64,000 nt of DNA from Liolophura sinensis (Eukaryota > Mollusca > Polyplacophora > Chitonida > Chitonidae). Of the stretch, positions 13,101 through 21,540 are shown piece after piece (position 1 is the stretch's first letter; each line of letters starts with the position of its first letter). Location of the stretch: positions 30,612,402 to 30,676,401 of the forward strand of contig NC_088301.1 of assembly GCF_032854445.1 (NCBI RefSeq). Reading direction: 5' to 3'. The notes below the pieces were generated by a model. The model saw only the letters and a program-made list of their open reading frames with translations. It did not search any database and was not told where the DNA came from. The position numbers and the translations under genes are program-made.

Positions 13101-16100
13101 TTCTTTAGTTTCTCGCTCGGTCAGGGCGATGTTCGTGGTCACAAACGTCGTATTTTAGCGGTCTTGCTCGTCCTCGTCCTGCATGGGTGTAAGCATTTAA
13201 GCATTCATTCAGATTTTGGGGAAATATTTTCGTAATAAATCGGACTTTACTAAGGAAAAATAATGCAAAGTCACAATATTGTTTTTTTAGCAATGACTCT
13301 CCCGAGGCGTTTTTCTTGCCAGCTCACCCTGACAAGTTACTGCATTATCCTGCCCAACATGTACGCTTTGTGACCCGTCATACAGCCGTGCTCAGTTCCC
13401 TACTCATAAATTATATGGTTCAAAATACATCAGATGAAGATTTAAACTAACGGTAAAATCCAATTTACTGCATGGATATCTGTCTATCCACTATAAGAAA
13501 CTACACTGACAATCGAGAGCTATTAGGTTTTTTGACGTGACAACCAATTATCACGTGACGTTTTCAGCGCTAGTGATTGGCCAAGTTCATAAGGGCTTCT
13601 ACAACCTGGTTACTGAATTGTCCGTCAGTGCCATATCCCCAGTGCTGAACTTTACCTTCTCGGCTTTCAATACTTTATAGAATTTTTTACATATTTTTCT
13701 ATGATACCTGCGCCTATATCATTTTTTCTATGTATATGTAGTGGCAGACTTCATGTTCACTTTAACCATAAATCAGATCACCCAGAAATAATTATGCGCA
13801 CGGTAGAGAATTTAATATAACCGAAGTAAGAGTGTGGAATGTTGAGTGAAACTAGCAGTATGAACAGTATTATTTTACTATTTTCGGCTCAATTCATATG
13901 CTGGCCTGTAGTTGATAAATTATCCAATTTTCATTAAAAAAATATCCCCGTATGTACATCGATGAAATATATGTCAGGAGCAATGGAAATGTTAGTAAAA
14001 ATATAACCATATGTTTTCAGGGGTTGTGGCGTTTATTACGGCAGTGATAACACTAGCCTTCAAAGCCTACATACCGTATCTCTTCACTACCGATCCGTAA
14101 GTATTTATTCCACAAAGGGTCTCATAGAATTAACCTAATGACGAAAGGAATCACGACATGTCCAGTCCTTTATATGTACCATGAAACGGCTGGTGTCACA
14201 AGAACAACCAAATGCGTTTTGTACCTTGTACGACATTATTTCCTTAACGGTTAAATCCTCTAAAAATTATGCCGTACGTGGGAAGGTCTTCCAGCGGCCT
14301 TCGGATGGTCGTGGGTTTCCGCCAGTTTTCTCCCACCATAATGCTGGCTGCCGTCGTATAAGTTAAATTTTCTTTAGTACAGCGTAAAACACCAATCAAA
14401 TAAATGATCAAATCAAAAAATTATTATCCACTCTTATATTATAGGGACGTTGTTTCCTTGGCAACAGACCTGCTTCCCATCCTAGCGCTCTTCTCGTTTT
14501 TCGGTGCAACTCGCGTAAGTATAGGACTTGTTGTTATAGGACTGTATTGTCGCCGGCTCGGAATTGGTGACTGAACATAGAAATGTTGTCTCTGTAATAC
14601 ATGATAGCATATTCTTCAACGTAGTAAACTGCATTTGGAACGTTGGATTATACGGCGGCTTTTTCTGACCAGTGACGTCACATCAGGTTTCTGCCACATC
14701 AGCTTTTTTGCCACTTAACACACACGAACGGCTAGATTTCTTCAATCGAAATGGGTATACATAAACATATAGAGCTATGATTGTATTCACCGAAACATTT
14801 GCTTGAAACGCACTATTTCAAGCAAAAAAATGTGGAAGTGACATCACAGACTCTCTGGGTCCAAAAAGACCACGGTAGAATCCGATATTTTGAAAACATT
14901 TTACTCGGTTGGAAAAATTCTAAAAAAAAAATCAAACTATTTATCTGGACATTGTTCAGTGCTCTTTCATTTGATATGTACCTCAGTTTAGTGTTTTCTT
15001 TACCCTTAACTGTTTCAACCAAATGAAGTTCATATTTTACACAGTGCCTTGAGGTCAGTGAGATGAGTGTTGGGAGTTGATTTTCGTCACTCTAAGTACA
15101 AGGCTGGTGTGAACCAACTTGAATTTCCCTTCACAGTAAAACGAAAGCAGATAATGAGGCAATTTATTTCATAATAACTTAACGTTGGGGAATCAGCCTG
15201 CTACTGAGATTGTAGACCTCGGATCTTGACGATGTACTCTTCTTCGTAAATGTCTGGAAATATAAGACACATGCTATTAATTCATTTGAGGACATGATTT
15301 CAGGGTCTGCATAGATCGATTAGTGTGTTTCACGCTGGCTTCTTCTGTGAATGTCTACCAGCAAGCTGCCGATGGTCGTAGGTTTCCTCCGGGCTTTCCT
15401 ACCATCGTCATAATGCTTGCCGCCGGCGTAAAACTTCAGTCAAATAGACGAATAAATAAATCGATCCATTTGTTATTTGTTCTAGCTCAGTTTGTTTATG
15501 AGCTGTATTCTAGATGTTAATATTATTTCTGAACATAATTATTTGCTTTATTGTCCGTTGTAGAATGTGTGTTCTGGGATTATACGTGGCACGGGAAATC
15601 AGGCAGTTGGCGGGATAACCTCGTTTGTTAGTTACTTCGTCTTTGGTCTGCCAATTGGTATCCCTCTGATGTTCCTCACAAGTGCGCATGCTTCAGGTTA
15701 GATTTTATTACTAGTTTTTGGGGAAATATATACACGTAGCCGAGGAGTATAAGTGTTCTGATTTTGAGTGTTGCAATACTCATGTCGAAAGACACATGTT
15801 TCCAGGTTTTTAACATTGTCACCATATTACTGAACTATACTGCCAAAATGACATGAAACCCTAATCGTTTACTCATATTATTTACTGTGTATTTTGTTCC
15901 TTTTGCCCATGGTTACAGTATTTGAAGTGTTTTTCGAATTTTAACTGTTTTTTTCTTTGCTTTGCTGGTTTTAAAAGCGTGCGTTTTTCGTTTTGACTTC
16001 GGATATTGTCATTCTTATGTCGAAAGCAGTGGTTTTAACATGTTCTCACCACCAAGGATATACCCAACATAATACACAGCTGGGATAGGAATTCTTGTGT

Positions 16101-18352
16101 AGGGAAACTCCTCTGTCTAGTAATTCATGTGATCGTTTCAAAGACTGTGTGTATTGTTGTCAGGGTTTTGGTGGGGACTAACGATCGGGCTGGCCATCAA
16201 CTCCACGTCTCTCTTCACCATCATATACCGAATTGATTGGGCAACGGAAGCGGAAAAGGTTTGTATATCAACTATGCTCCTGGTTGTCCTGAATTGTGAA
16301 TGTTAAAGGAGATACCGTGAAGAAAGTGAAACGTCCTTAAGAAGACGTCTGTGAGTTTTCTCCCCATTCGATGAAGCCGCCTTTACATCTCTATGTATAT
16401 TTCTGTGCAAAAAGGAATCAAATCCTGAGATGAAATACACGCTATGGTTTAAAGAAACTCCCAGGAACCAAGTAACTATAAAGTTGTGTAATATGTAGAT
16501 TGCTGTACTCTGCGCAGGCGCTTTAAATAAGATATAATTTACATGTATGCTGTACACAAGGACTAAAAGTCACAAGGACTAAAAGAATACTAAGGAACAC
16601 TTAGGCCTAAAACTGTTTCTTGGCTTCCTTTTCACTTAAGAAAAATAATATCGTACATATGTCTTACCTTGTCTGGCTATCTGGCAGTTGTTGTTGTTGA
16701 CTCATCAGTGACAGTCCACAATTTTGCCTCGCACTTGGCGGGATGTTGTCACTGAGTATATAGAGTTCTTTAGTCATTTACCTAATCAAAACTACTTATA
16801 TACAGGAATAAATTTGATTGTCCACATAATTATATTTTAGGCTCAAATAAGGGCAAAGGTAAAGGCTTCTATGAGTCGGCAAACATCGGTACTGGATGGG
16901 CGTGATGCGGAAACGTCTCTGACAAGTGAAACTGCTGGTAGGCCTACACTGTAAATACTAGCAGTAAATACATTTATTGATATGTTTTATGTGCAGCGGA
17001 AGAATTCATCTGAGAATTACATAATTCTCACTGAGATCAAAATATGTTTTCCTAGTGTAACAGTTAAAAAAAATCATATATCGTAATCGTATATTTGGAA
17101 ATCATATTTGATATCTGCCACTTTGAAAGCGACGTATATTCTACATCACCATGTACCATATACGAAACGTGAAGCGATAATTGTGAATAACAAGTCCTAA
17201 ACAGGGGACTTAACTCTAACCTAACAGGTCAGTACGGCCTGGCTCCGGGATTACAAATCAATCTTAGACTTAAGTCAAAATTTCAGATGACTTTAAAATT
17301 GCTATCTTTGATGTAACGAGGTTAAAATATTGCTTGACAACGTAAATTTTGGTTCAAGTTATTGTACAACCAATTTCAACTAATACGACAGAAAGGAACG
17401 TACCAAATTTAATGATTAAACTTTAGATTTAAATCTAGCATAGCTTCGTGATCCAGGTCATGAAGATATATTACGATACGAACAGGTTACGATGTGAATA
17501 GGTTCTCCTGCGCTCGATGCCCGCCAGTGTCATCTATTATTTCTTTTATCTGTATGGTTGCTGATTAATATCATGCTCAAGAACTGTTTACAATTGTGGC
17601 CATTTTTATGGGTAGAGGTAACCGTTTGCGCGGCGTAAACCACAGGTCCTTGACAAGTTACTGATGAACTGTCCCACGTGTGACGTACAGTTGTGCACGC
17701 CATACTGCTGAAAGACAACTGACTTCAACCGTGCGAACGGCCACACAAGGGCCGTCGACAGCTTATTGTCATCAAGGCCCCACGAACAGTGAAAGCGTTT
17801 GAATGCACATATCCCCTGTCCTAGGTCGGGTTTGAAACCGCACCTAGCTTAATCGTGTTAGGGATCACAAACCAAACAGCTTTAACTACTCAGTCATGTC
17901 CATTCTCAAAATGTGTTTTTAAACTTAAAACCCAGTTCAGTTGTAAAGAGAGATGTCTAATACTTCACAACAAAACCTTTCTTTGGTGTTCAGACTTTTC
18001 ATGCCTTCCACTGTTTATTTCAGCTTTACTTTCCAGTCAGGTAACTGAAGCGTTAAACAACGAAATAAGCAAAAAACGCCATTCTGACAGAAGCGGAAGT
18101 TACGGGACGATGAGTGGCCGGTATTTGCCGAGTAAACCTCCGGATAAACCCGAACTGTCTAAGTCTGACAAACAGAACTGGAGAAAACTATACGTCATAC
18201 GTGGCATAACGTGTATTGTTTGTTTCGGATTGTTTGCCTTCGGGATAATTTGTAGGGTTTTGATCTTCATCCCACCAGAATTTCCTCACGATGTGTGCAG
18301 CAACTGTACAACGTTGAATATTACCAACAGCACGACTGACTGGATGTTATGA
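3943..18352 (+). CDS. MATE/SLC47-type multidrug and toxin extrusion antiporter (19 coding exons)
   Basis: The spliced product has 667 residues (2004 nt, all phases compatible). MATE proteins of the SLC47 group exchange H+ for organic cations across the plasma membrane. Landmarks in order: a basic cytosolic N-terminus of about 95 residues, longer than in vertebrate MATE1; SWPM at the start of TM1; FSGHLG with ELDSVA; AACDTLFSQ (Asp155); FLYQLSARYLQ; EWWAFEVG with Glu331 and Glu336; IRGTGNQ (457-463); GLPIGIPLMF; a polar linker; and a thirteenth hydrophobic helix at about 616-641. It ends in a tail with three N-X-T sequons (Asn652, 657, 660), which fits an extracellular C-terminus. Human MATE1 has about 570 residues and 13 helices. 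Unusually, the equivalents of human Glu300 and Glu389 are Thr358 and Gly447. The ATG at 3943 is chosen because an in-frame TAA lies at 3934. The family call is firm; orthology to SLC47A1 or SLC47A2 is not implied. Confidence 0.93.
4195..4490 (+). mobile_element. SINE family B copy (intron 1)
   Basis: The tRNA-like head has an A-box-like GGTGGCCTAATAGTTAAAGCG and a B-box-like GGGACCAAACCCG. It is followed by the family body (GCTCAGCAttgagaggtta-like and CAGTGGCGGCAGCA). The tail is degraded. This family is repeated at 4738-5053 and 57615-58085. A Pol III-transcribed, tRNA-derived SINE is the likely identity; no database name is asserted. Confidence 0.75.
4691..5165 (+). mobile_element. SINE family A copy split by a family B SINE
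   Basis: The host element occupies 4691-4737 and 5064-5165. It begins GGAAGGCTTGCCAGCAGCC and ends CGCCAATCAAATAAATAAT. It is interrupted by a family B SINE flanked by the 10-bp duplication CCTCAGGGCT (4728-4737 and 5054-5063). Confidence 0.8.
4738..5053 (+). mobile_element. SINE family B inserted in SINE family A
   Basis: It has a head with a partly deleted tRNA-like segment (CGGTGGCC... and GGGATCAAACCCGAGT) and the family B body. It ends GACGTTAAATTCTTAGTA and (CATT)n. The perfect 10-bp target duplication shows insertion after the family A host copy was already present. Confidence 0.8.
5243..5346 (+). CDS. SLC47-like exon 2
   Basis: Acceptor TTCTGTACAG, donor CCTATG|GTACGT, phase 1 in and 0 out. 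It encodes residues 69-103, ending ELLELLKYSWPM, the amphipathic lead-in to TM1 typical of MATE proteins. Confidence 0.9.
5917..6018 (+). CDS. SLC47-like exon 3
   Basis: Acceptor AATATTATAG, donor TTGTCG|GTAAAG, phase 0/0. It encodes residues 104-137: the end of TM1, the FSGHLG turn and the start of TM2 (LDSVAMALS). Confidence 0.92.
6556..6760 (+). repeat. 22-bp minisatellite in intron 3
   Basis: Nine consecutive 22-bp units of the type GACTTGGTGTTTTGAGAGGC+AT, with a partial unit at each end, end about 40 bp before the exon 4 acceptor. Units differ by one to four substitutions and no indels. The long open frame on the minus strand here is a repeat artefact. Confidence 0.92.
6797..6865 (+). 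CDS. SLC47-like exon 4
   Basis: Acceptor AATTTCAG, donor TCGCAG|GTAGAT, phase 0/0. It encodes residues 138-160 with the conserved AACDTLFSQ motif. A 22-bp minisatellite ends about 40 bp upstream of this exon. Confidence 0.92.
7521..7569 (+). CDS. SLC47-like exon 5 (49 nt)
   Basis: Acceptor TTTTGTAG, donor AAACAG|GTCTGT, phase 0 in and 1 out. It encodes residues 161-176 (FGSSNK...VGVYLQT), the loop after TM2 and the start of TM3. Confidence 0.9.
7749..7848 (+). CDS. SLC47-like exon 6
   Basis: Acceptor CTGTTTTAG, donor GCGTT|GTAAGA, phase 1 in and 2 out. It encodes residues 177-209: the rest of TM3 and the short NTNEILLVLGQDP loop that matches the family pattern of NT-EQILLLLGQDP. Confidence 0.9.
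7870..7960. repeat. TTTA-rich simple repeat (intron 6)
   Basis: Imperfect (TTTA)n/(TTTG)n runs. They could be a worn SINE family A tail in reverse orientation, but no SINE body follows. Confidence 0.7.
8483..8525 (+). CDS. SLC47-like exon 7 (43-nt microexon)
   Basis: Acceptor CTGTTTCAG, donor TTGTTG|GTAAAT, phase 2 in and 0 out. It encodes residues 210-224, YTEEYLYYFMPALL, the beginning of TM4. It is supported by phase, both splice sites and the family pattern. Confidence 0.88.
9276..9430 (-). mobile_element. SINE family A copy with internal deletion (intron 7)
   Basis: (TTTA)n is followed by TGATTGGTGTTTTACGCC and TCAAGAATATTTCAC, then a jump to GGAAATCCACGACCATCCG and GAACTCACAGCGACCGCA. 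About 40 bp of the usual central segment is missing. Reverse orientation. Confidence 0.75.
9685..9729 (+). CDS. SLC47-like exon 8 (45-nt microexon)
   Basis: Acceptor TATATTCCAG, donor GTACAG|GTACGC, phase 0/0. It encodes residues 225-239, FIFLYQLSARYLQVQ, matching the conserved Y-Q-L-A-K-Y-L-Q stretch. Confidence 0.9.
9975..10072 (+). CDS. SLC47-like exon 9
   Basis: Acceptor TTGTACCAG, donor CTCAA|GTGAGT, phase 0 in and 2 out. It encodes residues 240-271 (GVVHPIVIIGVVCNLIN, then VGLQYVLIY), covering TM5. Confidence 0.9.
10230..10262. repeat. (AC)n microsatellite
   Basis: About 15 AC dinucleotides in intron 9 of the SLC47-like gene. Confidence 0.9.
10524..10621 (+). CDS. SLC47-like exon 10
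   Basis: Acceptor TCCATACAG, donor GGGAG|GTACGT, phase 2 in and 1 out. It encodes residues 272-304 (KGSAVSQVVAYFCLGFFTIL), TM6 and the following loop. Confidence 0.9.
10950..11228. mobile_element. Possible MITE-like element (intron 10)
   Basis: The left edge has GTTTAACGCCGTTCTCC. The reverse complement of the right edge has GTCTTTAACGCCCTGCTA. These give a weak inverted repeat around about 280 bp without coding potential. It is a weak call. Confidence 0.3.
11312..11425 (+). CDS. SLC47-like exon 11 (two conserved Glu)
   Basis: Acceptor GTCGTGCAG, donor GATGG|GTAAGA, phase 1/1. It encodes residues 305-342 with CLEWWAFEVG. Glu331 and Glu336 have the same spacing of five as Glu273 and Glu278 of human MATE1. 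Confidence 0.93.
11727..11794 (+). CDS. SLC47-like exon 12
   Basis: Acceptor TTTATAG, donor TCCGCG|GTGAGT, phase 1 in and 0 out. It encodes residues 343-365 (GILGATELGASTILMTLWGF). Thr358 sits 27 residues after Glu331, where vertebrate proteins have Glu (human Glu300). Confidence 0.9.
12392..12500 (+). CDS. SLC47-like exon 13
   Basis: Acceptor TTTGCACAG, donor GGCGT|GTAAGT, phase 0 in and 1 out. It encodes residues 366-401 (MSIGIGSAAAYRSGRYLG), the family's conserved glycine-rich helix-loop that normally reads VRVGNALGA. Confidence 0.88.
12501..14020 (+). other. SLC47-like intron 13
   Basis: A 1.5-kb intron with no coding signal. It contains a small cluster at 13530-13590 of a CRE-like TGACGTGA, CCAAT, TCACGTGACG and ATTGG, which may be regulatory or chance. 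Nothing else was recognised. Confidence 0.5.
14021..14096 (+). CDS. SLC47-like exon 14
   Basis: Acceptor TGTTTTCAG, donor GATCC|GTAAGT, phase 1 in and 2 out. It encodes residues 402-426 (WVVAFITAVITLAFKAYIPY), a membrane helix, then LFTTDP, which matches the family pattern of IFT-D--V. Confidence 0.9.
14275..14405 (+). mobile_element. SINE family A copy (intron 14)
   Basis: A 5'-truncated body from GTGGGAAGGTCTTCCAGCGG through CACCATAATGCTGGC to GTAAAACACCAATCAAAT. Confidence 0.8.
14445..14514 (+). CDS. SLC47-like exon 15
   Basis: Acceptor TATATTATAG, donor ACTCGC|GTAAGT, phase 2 in and 0 out. It encodes residues 427-450 (DVVSLATDLLPILALFSFFG). Gly447 sits 116 residues after Glu331, the exact spacing of Glu389 from Glu273 in human MATE1, so the glutamate is missing. 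Confidence 0.9.
15343..15455 (+). mobile_element. SINE family A fragment (intron 15)
   Basis: A truncated, diverged copy recognised by GATGGTCGTAGGTTTCCTCC, CATAATGCTTGCCGCCG and a GTCAAATAGACGAATAAAT tail. Confidence 0.7.
15564..15696 (+). CDS. SLC47-like exon 16
   Basis: Acceptor CCGTTGTAG, donor TTCAG|GTTAGA, phase 0 in and 1 out. It encodes residues 451-494 with the MATE signature IIRGTGNQ and the helix FGLPIGIPLMFLT. Confidence 0.94.
16164..16258 (+). CDS. SLC47-like exon 17
   Basis: Acceptor TGTTGTCAG, donor GAAAAG|GTTTGT, phase 1 in and 0 out. It encodes residues 495-526 (GFWWGLTIGLAINSTSLFTI), TM12, then the DWATEAEK cytosolic boundary common in this family. Confidence 0.92.
16841..16937 (+). 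CDS. SLC47-like exon 18
   Basis: Acceptor TATATTTTAG, donor GCTG|GTAGGC, phase 0 in and 1 out. It encodes residues 527-558 (AQIRAKVK..., then a Ser/Thr-rich stretch), the beginning of the cytosolic linker between TM12 and TM13. Confidence 0.85.
17585..17870 (+). mobile_element. SINE family C copy (intron 18)
   Basis: Contains TGTGGCCATTTTTATGGGTA, GAGGTAACC and GGCGTAAACCACAGGTCCTT, followed by a GC-richer body up to GAAACCGCACCTAGCT. The first part is shared with a diverged segment at 48035-48190. Calling it a SINE is an inference from dispersed, orientation-consistent similarity. Confidence 0.45.
18024..18352 (+). CDS. SLC47-like exon 19 (last coding exon)
   Basis: The acceptor TTTATTTCAG (ending 18023) is required. 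The alternative TTCCAG at 18033-18038 would hit a stop after two codons. It encodes residues 559-667: a polar linker, the predicted TM13 (about 616-641), then a tail with Asn-Cys-Thr, Asn-Ile-Thr and Asn-Ser-Thr sequons, ending in TGA. The penultimate cytosolic linker is Lys/Ser-rich. Confidence 0.88.
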
Positions 18353-18602
18353 TGGGAATCACAAATGACATTCACTTGAACTTGATCCTCATACAGTGCT
18401 ATGTGAAGAGGCCGTGACAAGGCGCTAAATAATGTAGTGCTGTATTTACATTTGGCTTTATTTGCACATAAATTATCACCGTAGGTTACGACTGAATAAA
18501 TTTTGCAAGAAGAAACTGACATTGTGTGTCGGTCTTTTCTTGCAAATTTATTCAATCGTAACCTACGGTGATAATTTATGTGTAAATAAAGCCAAATGTA
18601 AA
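18353..18602 (+). other. SLC47-like 3'UTR with polyadenylation signals
   Basis: Follows the TGA at 18350-18352. AATAAA occurs at 18495-18500 and at about 18585-18590, each inside one arm of the inverted repeat 18445-18602. The signal actually used cannot be decided from sequence. Confidence 0.5.
18445..18602. repeat. Long inverted repeat (hairpin) at the SLC47-like 3' end
   Basis: The left arm 18445-18520 and right arm 18528-18602 are near-perfect reverse complements over about 70 bp, with a loop of about 7 nt (ATTGTGT). For example, CACCGTAGGTTACGACTGAA pairs with TTCAATCGTAACCTACGGTG. The fold would be a stable RNA stem containing both AATAAA signals. Confidence 0.88.
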
Positions 18603-18604
18603 TA

Positions 18605-19160
18605 AGATAGATTTTGTGAACGTGCTACAATAATTTCTTGGAGCGTGCCACTATAGATTTTGTTAGCGTGTTACAATAATTTCTTTGAGGGTGCCGATAT
18701 AGACTTTGTTAGCGTGCTACAATAATTTCTTTGAGCGTGCTACTATACATTCTGTCAGTGTGCTACAATACTTTTGGCGGGGGGGGGGGGGGGGGGGGGG
18801 GGTGAGCCGCTATAAATTCTGTGAGCATACTACAATATTTTTTTAAGCGTGCCACTATAGATTTGTGAGCGTGTTACAGTAATTTCTTTGAGAGTGCCGC
18901 TATAGATTCTGTGAGCGTGCTACAGTAATTTCTTTGAGCGTGCCACTATAGACTGTGAGTGTGCTACGATAATTTCTGTTAGGGTGCCACAATAGAGCCT
19001 TTGAGTGTGTTGCTGTAATTTCTGTGAGCGTACCTCTATAGATTCTTTGAGTGAGCTACGATAATTTCTGTGAGCGTGCCACTATGGATTCCGTGAGTGT
19101 GCTCCTGTAGTTTCTTTGAACGTTCATCGATAATTTCTGTGAGCGTGAGAGATCTGCGCC
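18605..19160 (+). repeat. Minisatellite block 1 (23/46-bp units)
   Basis: Alternating 23-bp half units of the type GAGCGTGCTACAATAATTTC and GAGCGTGCCACTATAGATTC form about twelve imperfect 46-bp dimers. The block is interrupted by a G24 run at 18779-18802. Confidence 0.88.
18779..18802 (+). repeat. Poly(G) run of 24
   Basis: An uninterrupted run of 24 G inside minisatellite block 1. It has G-quadruplex potential and is probably unstable in length. Sequencing error in the exact count is possible. Confidence 0.9.
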
Positions 19161-19449
19161 TCATTAACATTGCGACCTCACATGTACGTACATTGTTTAA
19201 GGTGCTTTGGGTTTTCATATATGGCTCCTCATCCAAAGCATTCATAAATTAAATTATGTTCACTGTCTTGTTACTTCGATCTTTATATATACTTTATATG
19301 AATGTGTCTAACCACTCGATGTAAAACACTCACTGGAGTAACACATATTTTGTTATTTTTTAAAAAATGAACTATACAATAAATAACAAAGTATACTATT
19401 TTGTGGCAGTTGAAATATTTTTGTCATTTTAAATATGTAAAGTACCTAA

Positions 19450-19760
19450 GAATTGGTGAGTGTGCTCTCATAGTTTCTGTGAACGTGTCACTGTAGATTG
19501 TATGAGTGTGCTCCCATACTTTCTGTGAACGTGCCGCTGTAGGTTGTATGAGTGTGCTCCCATAGTTTCTGTGAACGTGTCACTGTAGATTGTATGAGTG
19601 TGCTCCCATAGTTTCTGTGAACGTGTCACTGTAGATTGTATGAGAGTGTCCCCATAGTTTCTGTGAACGTGCCACTGTAGGTTGTATGAATGTGCTCCCA
19701 TAGTTTCTGTGAACGTGCCACTGTAGGTTGTATGAGTGTGCTCCCATAGCTTGTGTGAGC
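19450..19760 (+). repeat. Minisatellite block 2 (46-bp units)
   Basis: About seven units built from GAGTGTGCTCCCATAGTTTC and GTGAACGTGCCACTGTAGG. They are related to block 1 but more homogeneous. About 290 bp of non-repeated sequence (19161-19449) separates them. The open frames on the minus strand are artefacts of the repeat. Confidence 0.88.
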
Positions 19761-20235
19761 TTTCAACATTAATTTCTGTGAGCTTTCTACGATAATTTCT
19801 GTATGCCTTATACGATAGTCTTTGTGAGCGTTCAGCAATAATTTCTGGAAGCGTTCTGTGATAACAATAATTTGTGTAAGCGTTGTACGATAACAATAAT
19901 TTCTGTAAGCGTTCTACGATAGCATTAATAGTTGGAAGCGTTCTACGATAGCAATAATTTCTGTAAGCGTTCTAAAATAACAATAATTTCTGTAAGTGTT
20001 CTACGATATCAATACTTTCTGTAAGCGTACTACGATAACAATAATTTCTGTACGCGTTCCACGATAGCAATAATTTCTGTAAGCGTACTACGATAACAAT
20101 AATTTCTGTAAGCGTCCTGCGACAACAGTAATTTTCGAAGTGTCCTACGATAATTGATATAAGTGTTGTACGATGATTTCTGTGAGCGTGCTACGACATT
20201 TTCTTTGAGCGTGCTACGTCAGTTTTTGTGTTTTG
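19760..20235 (+). repeat. Minisatellite block 3 (about 29-30-bp units)
   Basis: Units of the type CAATAATTTCTGTAAGCGTT+CTACGATAA, about ten copies with one to four differences each. They derive from the same TTTCTGTGAGCGTGCTACGA core as blocks 1 and 2, with an added ACAATA segment. Confidence 0.85.
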
Positions 20236-20939
20236 GTTATGATGCGGCTTTTTAACAAACTCTCTGCATAACTGCGCGAATGTGGTTATGCGAAATGGAA
20301 GTCAGATGAACACTCGACCGTCTACGGACCTAAGTATTTATTTATGATCTCAAGACGCTGCGTTATAACGTAAATGCATAATAAAACTTCAGACTAAAGT
20401 TCTGTTTAACCTTTGAACAACCTGTTGTAGATGTGTAATATTGATTGTCAGGGGTTTGATTTATGAGTTCAAATTAAGCCTTGAATGTGCGGTGGAAATT
20501 ATTCAATCTAAAAAAGCACTCCTGCTGTAGCTATTTACACGAGACAAGGTCGACGCATTGTTCTGATGAAAAAATGTGATGTATCATGTATCTTGATGTC
20601 AAATTTATATGTAGTATAGAGATTGGGACGGTATTTTTTTGTTGTTGTTCAAATAAATACATCAAATAATTCTTATATGTCTTATTTTGTTTAATTTTGT
20701 TATCGAATTGCTAATATGTCGGCAAAGGTATATACCCAGAAATTCATCTCTCATATACAACTGTAGGACTATAATATATACGAATGTTTGCGTTTCTGAG
20801 AACGAGTTCCCTCGAACCATACTGTGGTTTTCATCCAGCAAATCCGTGATAAGTACTTTAGAATGACGTGAAAATTGTGAAGTCTCGCGTTGCCCCTAGT
20901 CATAGGAAACTATATTAATCATTCCTTAAACTTTGTCAT

Positions 20940-21035
20940 GCAGGTTTCCTTTCCGGTGGAACGTGTTATGGTTCTGCCCAGTTCTCTGCCACCATAATGT
21001 TGGCCACTGTCGTATAAGGGAAATGTAAATAAATA
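20940..21035 (+). mobile_element. SINE family A fragment, diverged
   Basis: Recognised by CTCTGCCACCATAATGTTGG, CCACTGTCGTATAAGGGAAA and an AAATAAATAATCA tail. Confidence 0.6.
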
Positions 21036-21119
21036 ATCAGTCACAAACTATGTCATGTGTGTCACCCATTATATAGGCCCTACCTTATAGAAGTGGTCTC
21101 TTCAATTTATCGCATTATC

Positions 21120-21540
21120 TCCTGAAGCCTGGGGCACACTAGACGGATATTTTCGCTCGTACTTGCGTATTTTGTGAATTTCTAAAAATCCACCCAGTGT
21201 GTCCGCGCTGGCAACGGTGTATTACGCAGGCGATCGTGTCCCCATCAAAATTCGCTTGCATCAAACATGTCAGGTATTGGCGAAGAGATACGCCGGCGAT
21301 TTCACTCTATCCGCGTGGTGTGTTCGCTCCAGCGAATTTCGGCGATCGAGACGATCGAGCTGACCAATGGAACAACACGGAATTGTGTTGAACGGTAAAA
21401 TTTTATTGGTGTCTCATTGTTTACTGGGTCATATGACATAATCTACACACCACGATCAACGGAAAAATCGTCCTTGTTTGAAACTATGCTGGGAATATCG
21501 TCAGCGTATTTCGCGGGCGATTAAGTATGTCCCTATAAGC
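21120..21540. other. CpG-dense stretch, possible old mobile element
   Basis: Many CG dinucleotides and recurring GGCGATCG, GGCGAT and GCGAAT words between CTGGGGCACACTAGACGG and TATGTCCCTATAAGCG. The surroundings are CpG-poor. Either an old GC-rich transposon or an unmethylated regulatory island. No coding frame was recognised. Confidence 0.35.

Noticed and set aside
19468..19896. 142-codon open frame on the minus strand
   Set aside because: It lies entirely in the minisatellite. The absence of stops comes from repetition of one short unit, and the protein is a degenerate repeat without known motif.
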